The position numbers and the translations under genes are program-made. The notes below the pieces were generated by a model that worked only from the letters and a program-made list of their open reading frames with translations, was not told the DNA's origin and made no database searches. Shown here one piece after another: positions 26,269 to 34,156 of a DNA stretch of 64,000 nucleotides; positions within the stretch are counted from its first letter, which is position 1; each line of letters starts with the position of its first letter. Source of the stretch: Pseudomonas brassicacearum subsp. brassicacearum (lineage in GTDB: Bacteria; Pseudomonadota; Gammaproteobacteria; Pseudomonadales; Pseudomonadaceae); assembly GCF_008801605.1 (NCBI RefSeq), contig NZ_VZPJ01000015.1, positions 84,901-148,900 of the forward strand, given 5' to 3'.

Positions 26269-27159
26269 ATGGAGCAATTTCGCAATATCGGCATCATCGG
26301 TCGCCTGGGCAGTTCGCAGGTGTTGGACACCGTTCGCCGTCTCAAACGTTTCCTCCTGGAGCGACACCTGCATGTGATCCTCGAAGATACCATCGCCGAA
26401 GTCTTGCCGGGCCATGGCCTGCAGACGTCGTCGCGCAAGATGCTGGGCGAGGTCTGCGACATGGTGATCGTGGTCGGCGGCGACGGCAGCCTGCTGGGGG
26501 CCGCCCGGGCCCTGGCGCGGCACAATATCCCGGTGCTGGGGATCAACCGGGGCAGCCTGGGGTTCCTCACCGATATCCGCCCTGACGAGCTGGAAACCAA
26601 GGTCGCCGAGGTGCTGGACGGCCACTACCTGGTGGAAAACCGCTTCCTGCTGCAAGCCGAGGTCCGTCGTCACGCCGAGGCCATCGGCCAGGGCGATGCC
26701 CTCAATGACGTGGTGCTGCACCCTGGCAAATCCACGCGCATGATCGAATTTGAGCTGTACATCGACGGCCAGTTCGTCTGCAGCCAGAAGGCCGACGGCC
26801 TGATCGTCGCGACCCCGACCGGTTCCACGGCCTACGCGCTCTCGGCCGGCGGACCGATCATGCACCCCAAGCTCGACGCTATTGTGATTGTGCCCATGTA
26901 CCCCCATACCTTGTCTGGGCGACCGATTGTGGTCGATGGCAACAGTGAGCTGAAAATCGTCGTGTCCAAGGATATGCAGATCTACCCGCAAGTGTCCTGT
27001 GACGGCCAGAACCATTTCACCTGCGCGCCGGGTGACACCATCACCGTCAGCAAGAAAGCGCAGAAGCTGCGCCTGATCCATCCGCTGGATCACAATTACT
27101 ATGAAGTCTGCCGGACCAAGCTCGGCTGGGGCAGTCGGTTGGGGGGTGGAGGCGACTGA
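26269..27159 (+). CDS. nadK: NAD kinase
   Basis: Phosphorylates NAD+ to NADP+, 296 residues, the usual length. The GGDGS nucleotide motif (VVGGDGSLLGAARAL, about 65-79) and the C-terminal substrate motif TGSTAYALSAGGPIMHP (about 185-201) are intact. AGGAG sits seven bases before the ATG. It heads a run of genes with overlapping starts; its stop overlaps the phosphatase ATG by one base. Confidence 0.97.
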   Translation: MEQFRNIGIIGRLGSSQVLDTVRRLKRFLLERHLHVILEDTIAEVLPGHGLQTSSRKMLGEVCDMVIVVGGDGSLLGAARALARHNIPVLGINRGSLGFLTDIRPDELETKVAEVLDGHYLVENRFLLQAEVRRHAEAIGQGDALNDVVLHPGKSTRMIEFELYIDGQFVCSQKADGLIVATPTGSTAYALSAGGPIMHPKLDAIVIVPMYPHTLSGRPIVVDGNSELKIVVSKDMQIYPQVSCDGQNHFTCAPGDTITVSKKAQKLRLIHPLDHNYYEVCRTKLGWGSRLGGGGD

Positions 27160-28130
27160 TGCTCGATCCTGCGCGCAGTTACGATTTGATCGGTGACGTG
27201 CATGGATGCGCCCTGACCCTGGAACACCTGCTGGACCGACTCGGTTACCACAAGCAGGGCGGGGTCTGGCGGCATCCGTCGCGCATGGCTGTGTTCCTGG
27301 GGGACATCATCGACCGTGGCCCGCGGATTCGCGAGGCGCTGCATATCGTCCACGACATGGTCGTGGCCGGCCAGGCGCTGTGCATCATGGGCAACCACGA
27401 GTTCAACGCCCTGGGCTGGAGCACACCGGCTTTGCCCGGCAGCGGCCAGCGCTACGTGCGCGAACACACGCCGCGTCATGCTCGCCTGCTCAACGAGACC
27501 CTGACCCAGTTCGAGCAGCATCCCGGCGACTGGCATGACTTTCTCAAGTGGTTCTACGAGCTGCCGCTGTTTGTCGACGCCGGCCGGTTCCGGGTGGTGC
27601 ATGCCTGTTGGGATTCGGGCCTGATCGAACCGCTGCGTGGCCTGTTCCCGGACGGTTGTGTCGACGAGCATTTCCTCCAGGCCTCGGCGCAACCGGGCAG
27701 TTTTGCCAGCACGGTGTTCGATCGTTTGCTACGTGGCACCGACATGCGCCTGCCCCATGGCCTGACGCTGACCGGTGGCGATGGCCTGACCCGTTCGTTT
27801 TTTCGCACCAAGTTCTGGGAAGACAACCCGCAGACCTACGGCGACATCGTCTTCCAGCCCGACGCCTTGCCAGAACCGGTGGCCCGCACACCGCTGTCGC
27901 CGGATGAAAAAAACAACCTGCTGCGCTATGGCGTCCATGAACCGTTGCTGTTCGTCGGCCACTATTGGCGCAGCGGCAAGCCCGCGCCCATTCGCCCGAA
28001 CCTGGCCTGCCTGGATTACAGCGCGGTGCTCTACGGCAAGCTGGTCGCCTATCGCCTCGACCAGGAAACCCGCCTGGATCCGCACAAGTTCGTCTGGGTG
28101 GATGTCGAGCGGCCGGAGGTGGTGCAATGA
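27159..28130 (+). CDS. Calcineurin-like metallophosphoesterase
   Basis: A 323-residue phosphatase of the PPP/PrpE-like type. The metal-binding motifs are in order: GDVHGCALTLEHLLDRL (about 8-24), FLGDIIDRGPRIRE (about 47-60) and MGNHEFNALGW (about 77-87). A later histidine is in FVGHYWRSG. This is the full serine/threonine-phosphatase signature. The substrate is unknown; protein phosphatase or dinucleotide-polyphosphate hydrolase are the family options. It is translationally coupled to nadK and the rhomboid gene by overlaps. Confidence 0.88.
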   Translation: MLDPARSYDLIGDVHGCALTLEHLLDRLGYHKQGGVWRHPSRMAVFLGDIIDRGPRIREALHIVHDMVVAGQALCIMGNHEFNALGWSTPALPGSGQRYVREHTPRHARLLNETLTQFEQHPGDWHDFLKWFYELPLFVDAGRFRVVHACWDSGLIEPLRGLFPDGCVDEHFLQASAQPGSFASTVFDRLLRGTDMRLPHGLTLTGGDGLTRSFFRTKFWEDNPQTYGDIVFQPDALPEPVARTPLSPDEKNNLLRYGVHEPLLFVGHYWRSGKPAPIRPNLACLDYSAVLYGKLVAYRLDQETRLDPHKFVWVDVERPEVVQ

Positions 28131-28999
28131 GCGTCGTCGCGGTTTTGCGCCTGCCCTTGGCAGTGGACCTGAGCGGCTTCGTCAAGTTGCTGCAACGCAT
28201 GCAGGTGCCCCATCGCGTCAGTGAAGAGGCGGGCGAGCAGGTGCTCTGGGTGCCGGATGAAATCAGTGAGGACGTGCGTTCGTTGTACGCGCGTTTTCCC
28301 GCTGGCGATCCCGACCAGCAGTTGGAGCTGTCAGACACGGGTGGCACTTCCCGGCGGGCGGGGTTTGTCCAGCAACTGACGCGCAGCCCAGTGACGGCCG
28401 TGGTGTTGTTGCTGAGCCTGATCGTCAGTGCGGTCACCCTGCTAGGGGAAAATCTTGAGGCCCTGCGCTGGCTGACCTTCCTCGAATTCCGCGTCGTTGG
28501 CGACTACATCCAGTTCACGCCGTTGGCCGATAGCCTGGCGGCGGGGCAGTGGTGGCGCCTGGTGACACCGATGCTGATTCACTTCGGCTTCCTGCACATC
28601 GCCATGAATGGCATGTGGTACTGGGAACTGGGACGGCGGATCGAGGCGCGCCAGGGTGGCATCAACTTGCTGGGGCTGACGCTGCTGTTCAGCCTCGTCT
28701 CCAATTTCGCCCAGTACTTTTTCAGCGGCCCGACGTTGTTCGGTGGGTTGTCGGGGGTGTTGTACGGCCTGCTGGGCCATTGCTGGATCTACCAATTGCT
28801 CGCACCGAACCCGGCCTATCACTTGCCCCGTGGGGTGTTGGTGATGATGCTGGTGTGGTTGCTGCTGTGCCTGTCCGGGCTGGTTTCGCTGATCGGTTTC
28901 GGTGAAATCGCCAATGCGGCCCACGTCGGCGGGCTGCTCGTCGGATGCTTCACGGGTTTGTTGGGCGGGCTGTTCGCTCGCCGTAAAATGGCCCTTTGA
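28127..28999 (+). CDS. glpG: Rhomboid intramembrane serine protease (GlpG-like)
   Basis: A 290-residue inner-membrane protease that cleaves transmembrane substrates. A cytoplasmic N-terminal domain (about 1-75) precedes six membrane segments. The catalytic serine is S209 in GGLSGVLYG and the histidine is H266 in NAAHVGGLLVG. The conserved HFGFLHIAMNGMWYWELGRRIE lies in the L1 region. The ATG at 28127 overlaps the phosphatase stop as ATGA, so the longer frame upstream is not used. Confidence 0.92.
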   Translation: MSVVAVLRLPLAVDLSGFVKLLQRMQVPHRVSEEAGEQVLWVPDEISEDVRSLYARFPAGDPDQQLELSDTGGTSRRAGFVQQLTRSPVTAVVLLLSLIVSAVTLLGENLEALRWLTFLEFRVVGDYIQFTPLADSLAAGQWWRLVTPMLIHFGFLHIAMNGMWYWELGRRIEARQGGINLLGLTLLFSLVSNFAQYFFSGPTLFGGLSGVLYGLLGHCWIYQLLAPNPAYHLPRGVLVMMLVWLLLCLSGLVSLIGFGEIANAAHVGGLLVGCFTGLLGGLFARRKMAL

Positions 29000-29045
29000 C
29001 CGGCGCCTGTGCCTTTTGAGAATGCGCGATTTGCGCGGAGAACCC

Positions 29046-29306
29046 ATGTCTTCCTTCAACGAAATGATCCAGAACATCACACCCGACATCTACCGGAGCC
29101 TGAAACTGGCGGTGGAAATCGGTAAATGGGCCGATGGCAACAAGCTCACCGCCGAGCAACGCGAACTGTCGTTGCAGGCGATGATCGCCTGGGAAATCCA
29201 GAACCTGCCCGAAGAGGAGCGCACTGGTTACATGGGCGCGCAGGAATGCCATTCGAAGTCCACTGAAGTGCCGAATATCCTGTTCAAGTCGGACGCCATC
29301 CATTGA
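29046..29306 (+). CDS. DUF1315 family protein (YeaC-like)
   Basis: An 86-residue cytoplasmic protein conserved in gammaproteobacteria. It has a predominantly helical N-terminal region (TPDIYRSLKLAVEIGKWADG) and ends in NILFKSDAIH. The start is the ATG at 29046 after GGAGAACCC. The stop overlaps the DUF2797 start, suggesting translational coupling. The function is unknown. Confidence 0.85.
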   Translation: MSSFNEMIQNITPDIYRSLKLAVEIGKWADGNKLTAEQRELSLQAMIAWEIQNLPEEERTGYMGAQECHSKSTEVPNILFKSDAIH

Positions 29307-30133
29307 TCGAGATTGGCCGCGGTGCAATCAGCAAGATGTCGGCGCGCCTTGACGGGCCGACCGTTCAATACGCCTTTCGCCTGGGCGATGTCGAGGTGCC
29401 GGTCAATCCGTTGATCGGTAGCACGGTGCGCCTGGAGTACCTCGGTGCGATCCACTGCACCCACTGTGGACGCCGGACCAAGACCAGCTTCAGCCAGGGG
29501 TATTGCTACCCCTGCATGACCAAGCTGGCCCAGTGCGACCTGTGCATCATGAGCCCCGAGCGTTGCCATTACGAGGCGGGCACCTGCCGCGACCCGGCCT
29601 GGGGCGAGCAGTTCTGCATGACCGATCATGTGGTCTACCTGGCCAATTCCTCGGGTGTGAAAGTTGGCATCACTCGCGCCACGCAATTGCCGACCCGCTG
29701 GCTGGACCAGGGCGCCAGCCAGGCGCTGCCGATCCTGCGGGTCGCCACCCGCCAGCAATCGGGGTTTGTCGAAGACCTGTTCCGCAGCCAGGTGGCGGAC
29801 AAGACCAACTGGCGCGCCTTGCTCAAGGGCGACGCCGTGGCGGTGGACCTGCCGGCGATCCGTGACTCGCTGTTCGAAAGCTGCGCCCAGGGATTGCAGG
29901 GGTTGCAGGAACGATTCGGCCTGCAAGCGATCCAGACCATAGCGGACGTCGAACCCATCGAGATCCGTTATCCGGTGGAGCAATACCCGGCCAAGATCGT
30001 CAGCTTCAACCTGGACAAGAACCCGATCGCCGAAGGCACGCTGCTGGGGATCAAGGGCCAGTACCTGATTTTTGACACCGGCGTGATCAATATTCGTAAA
30101 TACACGGCCTACCAGCTCGCCGTGCATCAGTAG
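29303..30133 (+). CDS. DUF2797 family protein with cysteine pairs
   Basis: A 276-residue protein of the DUF2797 family. Four cysteine pairs form likely zinc sites: CTHCGR (about 51-56), CYPC (about 68-71), CDLC (about 79-82) and further cysteines in RCHYEAGTCRD. A segment follows that resembles the GIY-YIG superfamily core: VVYLANSSGVKVGITRATQL, then RW in LPTRWLDQG. I infer that fold from the pattern only. Translation appears to start at a TTG overlapping the DUF1315 stop (TTGA); an ATG at 29336 is the alternative. It lies 13 bases before pepN. The function is unproven. Confidence 0.82.
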   Translation: MIEIGRGAISKMSARLDGPTVQYAFRLGDVEVPVNPLIGSTVRLEYLGAIHCTHCGRRTKTSFSQGYCYPCMTKLAQCDLCIMSPERCHYEAGTCRDPAWGEQFCMTDHVVYLANSSGVKVGITRATQLPTRWLDQGASQALPILRVATRQQSGFVEDLFRSQVADKTNWRALLKGDAVAVDLPAIRDSLFESCAQGLQGLQERFGLQAIQTIADVEPIEIRYPVEQYPAKIVSFNLDKNPIAEGTLLGIKGQYLIFDTGVINIRKYTAYQLAVHQ

Positions 30134-30146
30134 AAGGATTCGACCT

Positions 30147-32804
30147 ATGCGCACCGAACAACCGAAGATGATTTACCTGAAGGACTATCAGGCGCCCGAG
30201 TACCTGATCGATGAGACGCACCTGACCTTCGAGTTGTTCGAGGACCACAGCCTGGTCCATGCGCAACTGGTGATGCGCCGCAACCCCGAGCGCGGTGCCG
30301 GGCTGCCGCCGCTGGTGCTCGATGGCCAGCACCTGGAACTGCTCTCGCTCAAGCTCGACGACGCCGACCTGGGGCAGGGCGACTATCAACTGGACGACAG
30401 TCACCTGACCGTTCACCCCAAGGCCCAGGCCTTCACGGTCGACACCACCGTCCGGATCCACCCGGAAACCAACACCGCCCTGGAAGGTTTGTACAAGTCC
30501 GGCAGCATGTTCTGCACCCAGTGCGAGGCCGAAGGTTTCCGCAAGATCACCTATTACCTGGACCGCCCGGATGTGATGAGCAAGTTCACCACCACCGTGG
30601 TGGCCGAGCAGCACAGCTATCCGGTGCTGCTGTCCAACGGCAATCCGATTGCCAGCGGTCCCGGCGAAGACGGCCGGCACTGGGCGACCTGGGAAGACCC
30701 GTTCAAGAAGCCGGCCTACCTGTTTGCCCTGGTGGCCGGTGACCTGTGGTGCGTCGAAGACACCTTCACTACCCTGAGCGAGCGCACCGTAGCGCTGCGC
30801 ATCTATGTCGAGCCGGAAAACATCGACAAATGCCAGCACGCCATGACCAGCCTGAAGAAGTCGATGCGCTGGGACGAAGAGGTGTACGGGCGCGAGTACG
30901 ACCTGGACATCTTCATGATCGTCGCGGTCAACGATTTCAACATGGGCGCCATGGAGAACAAGGGCCTCAATATCTTCAACTCCAGCGCCGTGCTGGCCCG
31001 CGCCGAAACCGCCACCGATGCCGCGCACCAGCGGGTCGAGGCGATCGTTGCCCACGAATACTTCCATAACTGGTCGGGCAACCGCGTGACCTGTCGCGAC
31101 TGGTTCCAACTGTCGCTCAAGGAAGGTTTCACGGTGTTCCGCGACGCCGGGTTCTCGGCCGACATGAACTCCGCCACCGTCAAGCGCATCCAGGACGTGG
31201 CGTACCTGCGTACCCACCAGTTCGCCGAAGATGCCGGCCCCATGGCGCACCCGGTGCGTCCGGACAGCTTCATCGAGATCTCCAACTTCTACACCCTGAC
31301 CGTGTACGAAAAGGGCTCGGAAGTGGTTGGCATGATCCACACCCTGCTGGGGCCTGAGGGTTTCCGCAAGGGCAGTGACCTGTACTTCGAACGCCACGAC
31401 GGCCAGGCCGTGACCTGCGACGACTTCATCAAGGCCATGGAAGATGCCAACGGCGTCGACCTGGCCCAGTTCAAGCGCTGGTACAGCCAGGCCGGTACAC
31501 CACGGCTGGCGGTGAGCGAATCTTATGATGCCGCCGCCAAGACCTACAGCCTGACCTTCAGCCAGAGTTGCCCGCCGACCCCGGACAAGCAGGAAAAACT
31601 GCCGTTCGTGATTCCCGTGGAGCTGGGCCTGCTGGACAGCCAGGGTGCTGAAATCCCTCTGCGCCTGGCCGGTGAAGCGGCGGCAGACGGCACGTCCCGA
31701 GTGATCTCGGTGACCGAAGCCGAGCAGACCTTCACCTTTGTCGACATCGCCGAACAGCCGCTGCCTTCGTTGCTGCGTGGTTTCTCGGCGCCGGTGAAGC
31801 TGAGCTTTCCGTACAACCGCGACCAGTTGATGTTCCTCATGCAGCACGACAGCGACGGGTTCAACCGTTGGGATGCCGGCCAGCAATTGTCAGTACAGGT
31901 GCTGCAGGAACTGATCGCCCAGCATCAGCAGGGCGCCAGCCTGGTGCTGGACCCGCGCCTGGTCAGTGCGCTGCGCAGCGTGCTGTCGGACGAGTCCCTG
32001 GACCAGGCCATGGTCGCCGAAATGCTCTCGCTGCCAAGCGAAGCCTACCTGACGGAAATCAGCGAAGTGGCTGACGTCGAGGCGATCCATGCCGCCCGTG
32101 AGTTTGCCCGCCAGCAGTTGGCCGAGAACCTGTTCGAAGCCCTCTGGCTGCGTTATGCAGCCAACCGCGACCTGTCGAAGAAAACCCCTTACGTGGCCGA
32201 GGCCGAGCATTTCGCCCGTCGCGCGTTGCAGAACATCGCGCTGTCGTACCTGATGCTCACCGGCAAGCCTGAGGTGCTGAGTGCGACCCTGGAGCAGTTC
32301 GACACCGCCGATAACATGACCGAGCGCCTGACCGCGCTGGCGGTGTTGGTCAACTCGCCATTCGAAGCCGAGAAGGCCAAGGCGCTGGAAGTGTTTGCGG
32401 AAAACTTCAAGGGCAACCCGCTGGTCATGGACCAATGGTTCAGCGTCCAGGCCGGCAGCCCGTTGCCGGGTGGCCTGGCGCGGGTCAAGGCGCTGATGGA
32501 GCACCCGGCGTTCAATATCAAGAACCCGAACAAGGTGCGGGCGCTGGTGGGGGCGTTTGCCGGGCAGAACCTGATCAACTTCCACGCGGCCGACGGTTCG
32601 GGTTATCGCTTCCTGGCGGACCTGGTCATCCAGCTCAATGGCTTCAACCCGCAGATCGCCTCCCGGCAACTGGCCCCGCTGACTCGCTGGCGCAAATACG
32701 ACAGCGCCCGCCAGGCGCTGATGAAGGCCGAACTGGAGCGCATCCTGGCATCCGGCGCGCTTTCCGCCGATGTGTTCGAGGTGGTGAGCAAGAGCCTGGC
32801 ATAA
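30147..32804 (+). CDS. pepN: Aminopeptidase N
   Basis: An M1-family zinc aminopeptidase, 885 residues, close to E. coli PepN (870). The exopeptidase motif GAMEN is at 267-271. The zinc site is HEYFH at 303-307 with E326 as the third ligand, in HEYFHNWSGNRVTCRD. It trims N-terminal residues from peptides in the cytoplasm. AAGGA precedes the ATG. A palindrome follows the stop at 32825-32852. It is the last gene of the nadK-to-pepN forward run. Confidence 0.97.
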   Translation: MRTEQPKMIYLKDYQAPEYLIDETHLTFELFEDHSLVHAQLVMRRNPERGAGLPPLVLDGQHLELLSLKLDDADLGQGDYQLDDSHLTVHPKAQAFTVDTTVRIHPETNTALEGLYKSGSMFCTQCEAEGFRKITYYLDRPDVMSKFTTTVVAEQHSYPVLLSNGNPIASGPGEDGRHWATWEDPFKKPAYLFALVAGDLWCVEDTFTTLSERTVALRIYVEPENIDKCQHAMTSLKKSMRWDEEVYGREYDLDIFMIVAVNDFNMGAMENKGLNIFNSSAVLARAETATDAAHQRVEAIVAHEYFHNWSGNRVTCRDWFQLSLKEGFTVFRDAGFSADMNSATVKRIQDVAYLRTHQFAEDAGPMAHPVRPDSFIEISNFYTLTVYEKGSEVVGMIHTLLGPEGFRKGSDLYFERHDGQAVTCDDFIKAMEDANGVDLAQFKRWYSQAGTPRLAVSESYDAAAKTYSLTFSQSCPPTPDKQEKLPFVIPVELGLLDSQGAEIPLRLAGEAAADGTSRVISVTEAEQTFTFVDIAEQPLPSLLRGFSAPVKLSFPYNRDQLMFLMQHDSDGFNRWDAGQQLSVQVLQELIAQHQQGASLVLDPRLVSALRSVLSDESLDQAMVAEMLSLPSEAYLTEISEVADVEAIHAAREFARQQLAENLFEALWLRYAANRDLSKKTPYVAEAEHFARRALQNIALSYLMLTGKPEVLSATLEQFDTADNMTERLTALAVLVNSPFEAEKAKALEVFAENFKGNPLVMDQWFSVQAGSPLPGGLARVKALMEHPAFNIKNPNKVRALVGAFAGQNLINFHAADGSGYRFLADLVIQLNGFNPQIASRQLAPLTRWRKYDSARQALMKAELERILASGALSADVFEVVSKSLA

Positions 32805-32824
32805 ACAGGCACTGCCTTACCTTT

Positions 32825-32852
32825 GTGGCGAGGGGATAAATCCCCTCGCCAC
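32825..32852. repeat. Perfect hairpin GTGGCGAGGGGA/TCCCCTCGCCAC
   Basis: Two 12-base arms around a 4-base loop, right after pepN. It belongs to a common Pseudomonas hairpin family. It could end the pepN transcript, but lacks a T-run. Confidence 0.75.
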
Positions 32853-33060
32853 ATTCATCACCCTCACGAATGTCTTCTGATTCACCCTTGGCCGATATCC
32901 CCCCGGTTAACAAAAGATAACGTGGCGTCGATTGTCAGACCTTTCGAAAGCCCGATAGGATAGGTCTGCTTCCGAAGTGGCTCTAGATTGCAGGTTTCAG
33001 GACTATGCTCCAGGACTGGCAACGTACCAAGCCATAACAATAATAATGGGGGAAAGGTCT

Positions 33061-34113
33061 ATGAATGAGCCTGTCATGGCTGTGGGCCGCAGCCGGCCGC
33101 CGATGCTGCGCAGAGTCGCGTTGCTGGCTTCGGCGCTCTCGCTGCTGGGCTCTGCGGTGTTGTCGGCACCGGTGATGGCTGTTGCGGCGTCGACGTCCGA
33201 TGTCATCTATTCCGTCGAATCGGCCAAGGCCAGCAAAACCCTGATGCTCGATGTGGTCCACGCCGGCCAGCGCCTGGTGGCGGTCGGTGACCGCGGGCAC
33301 ATTGTCTATTCGGACGACCAGGGCAAGTCCTGGACCCAGGCCAAGGTGCCGACTCGCCAACTGCTCACGGCGGTATTTTTCGTCGATGACAAACACGGCT
33401 GGGCCGTGGGGCACGACGCGCAGATCCTCGCCAGCGATGACGGCGGCAGCAGCTGGACCAAGCAATTCGAAGACCTCACCCGCGAAGCACCCCTGCTGGA
33501 CGTCTGGTTCAAGGATGCCAGCAACGGTTTCGCCGTGGGCGCCTACGGCGCACTGCTGGAAACCACCGACGGCGGCAAGCACTGGGAAGACGCCAGCGAC
33601 CGCCTCGAAAACGAAGACCAGTTCCACCTCAATGCGATAGCCGCCGTGAAAGATGCCGGGCTGTTCATTGTCGGCGAGGCTGGCAGCATGTTCCGCTCCG
33701 CCGACTGGGGCCAGACCTGGGAAAAGGTCGAAGGCCCGTACGAAGGCTCGCTGTTCGGGGTCATCGGTACGGCCCAGCCTTCGACGTTGCTGGCCTATGG
33801 CTTGCGCGGCAACCTTTATCGTTCCACTGACTTCGGCGGCACTTGGGATCAGGTCGAGCTCAAGGCCGCGCGCGGTGCCCTGGAGTTCGGCCTGTCAGGC
33901 GCCACGCTACTGGCGGACGGTTCCATCGTGATTGTCGGCAACGGCGGCAGCGTCGTGCGAAGTACCGACGACGGCGAGACCTTCAGCGTGTTCAACCGCC
34001 CGGACCGAATTTCCGTGGCGGCCGTCACGGCGGCAGGCAACGGCAACCTGATTCTGGCGGGGCAAGGTGGCGTTCGTGCCACCACGTCCACCGGCGCCGA
34101 ACTGAGCAAATGA
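33061..34113 (+). CDS. YCF48/BNR-repeat periplasmic protein
   Basis: A 350-residue protein with a long N-terminal signal region (hydrophobic from about 16 to 44, likely cleaved near VAAST). It contains six YCF48/BNR repeats of about 45 residues, each with a G-x-x-G...S-D-x-G-x-S/T-W core (for example GDRGHIVYSDDQGKSW, GHDAQILASDDGGSSW). This predicts a beta-propeller. GGAAAGG precedes the ATG. It sits 43 bases before the RND/MMPL transporter gene, a recurring partnership in Pseudomonas; it probably acts as the periplasmic partner of the pump. The role is unproven. Confidence 0.87.
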   Translation: MNEPVMAVGRSRPPMLRRVALLASALSLLGSAVLSAPVMAVAASTSDVIYSVESAKASKTLMLDVVHAGQRLVAVGDRGHIVYSDDQGKSWTQAKVPTRQLLTAVFFVDDKHGWAVGHDAQILASDDGGSSWTKQFEDLTREAPLLDVWFKDASNGFAVGAYGALLETTDGGKHWEDASDRLENEDQFHLNAIAAVKDAGLFIVGEAGSMFRSADWGQTWEKVEGPYEGSLFGVIGTAQPSTLLAYGLRGNLYRSTDFGGTWDQVELKAARGALEFGLSGATLLADGSIVIVGNGGSVVRSTDDGETFSVFNRPDRISVAAVTAAGNGNLILAGQGGVRATTSTGAELSK

Positions 34114-34156
34114 GTCACGCCTGCAAGACGGGCACAAAAACAAGAAGGCGGACCCC

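Noticed and set aside
30087..31886. A 599-codon open frame on the minus strand opposite pepN
   Set aside because: No family features; pepN on the other strand has GAMEN and HEXXH motifs.
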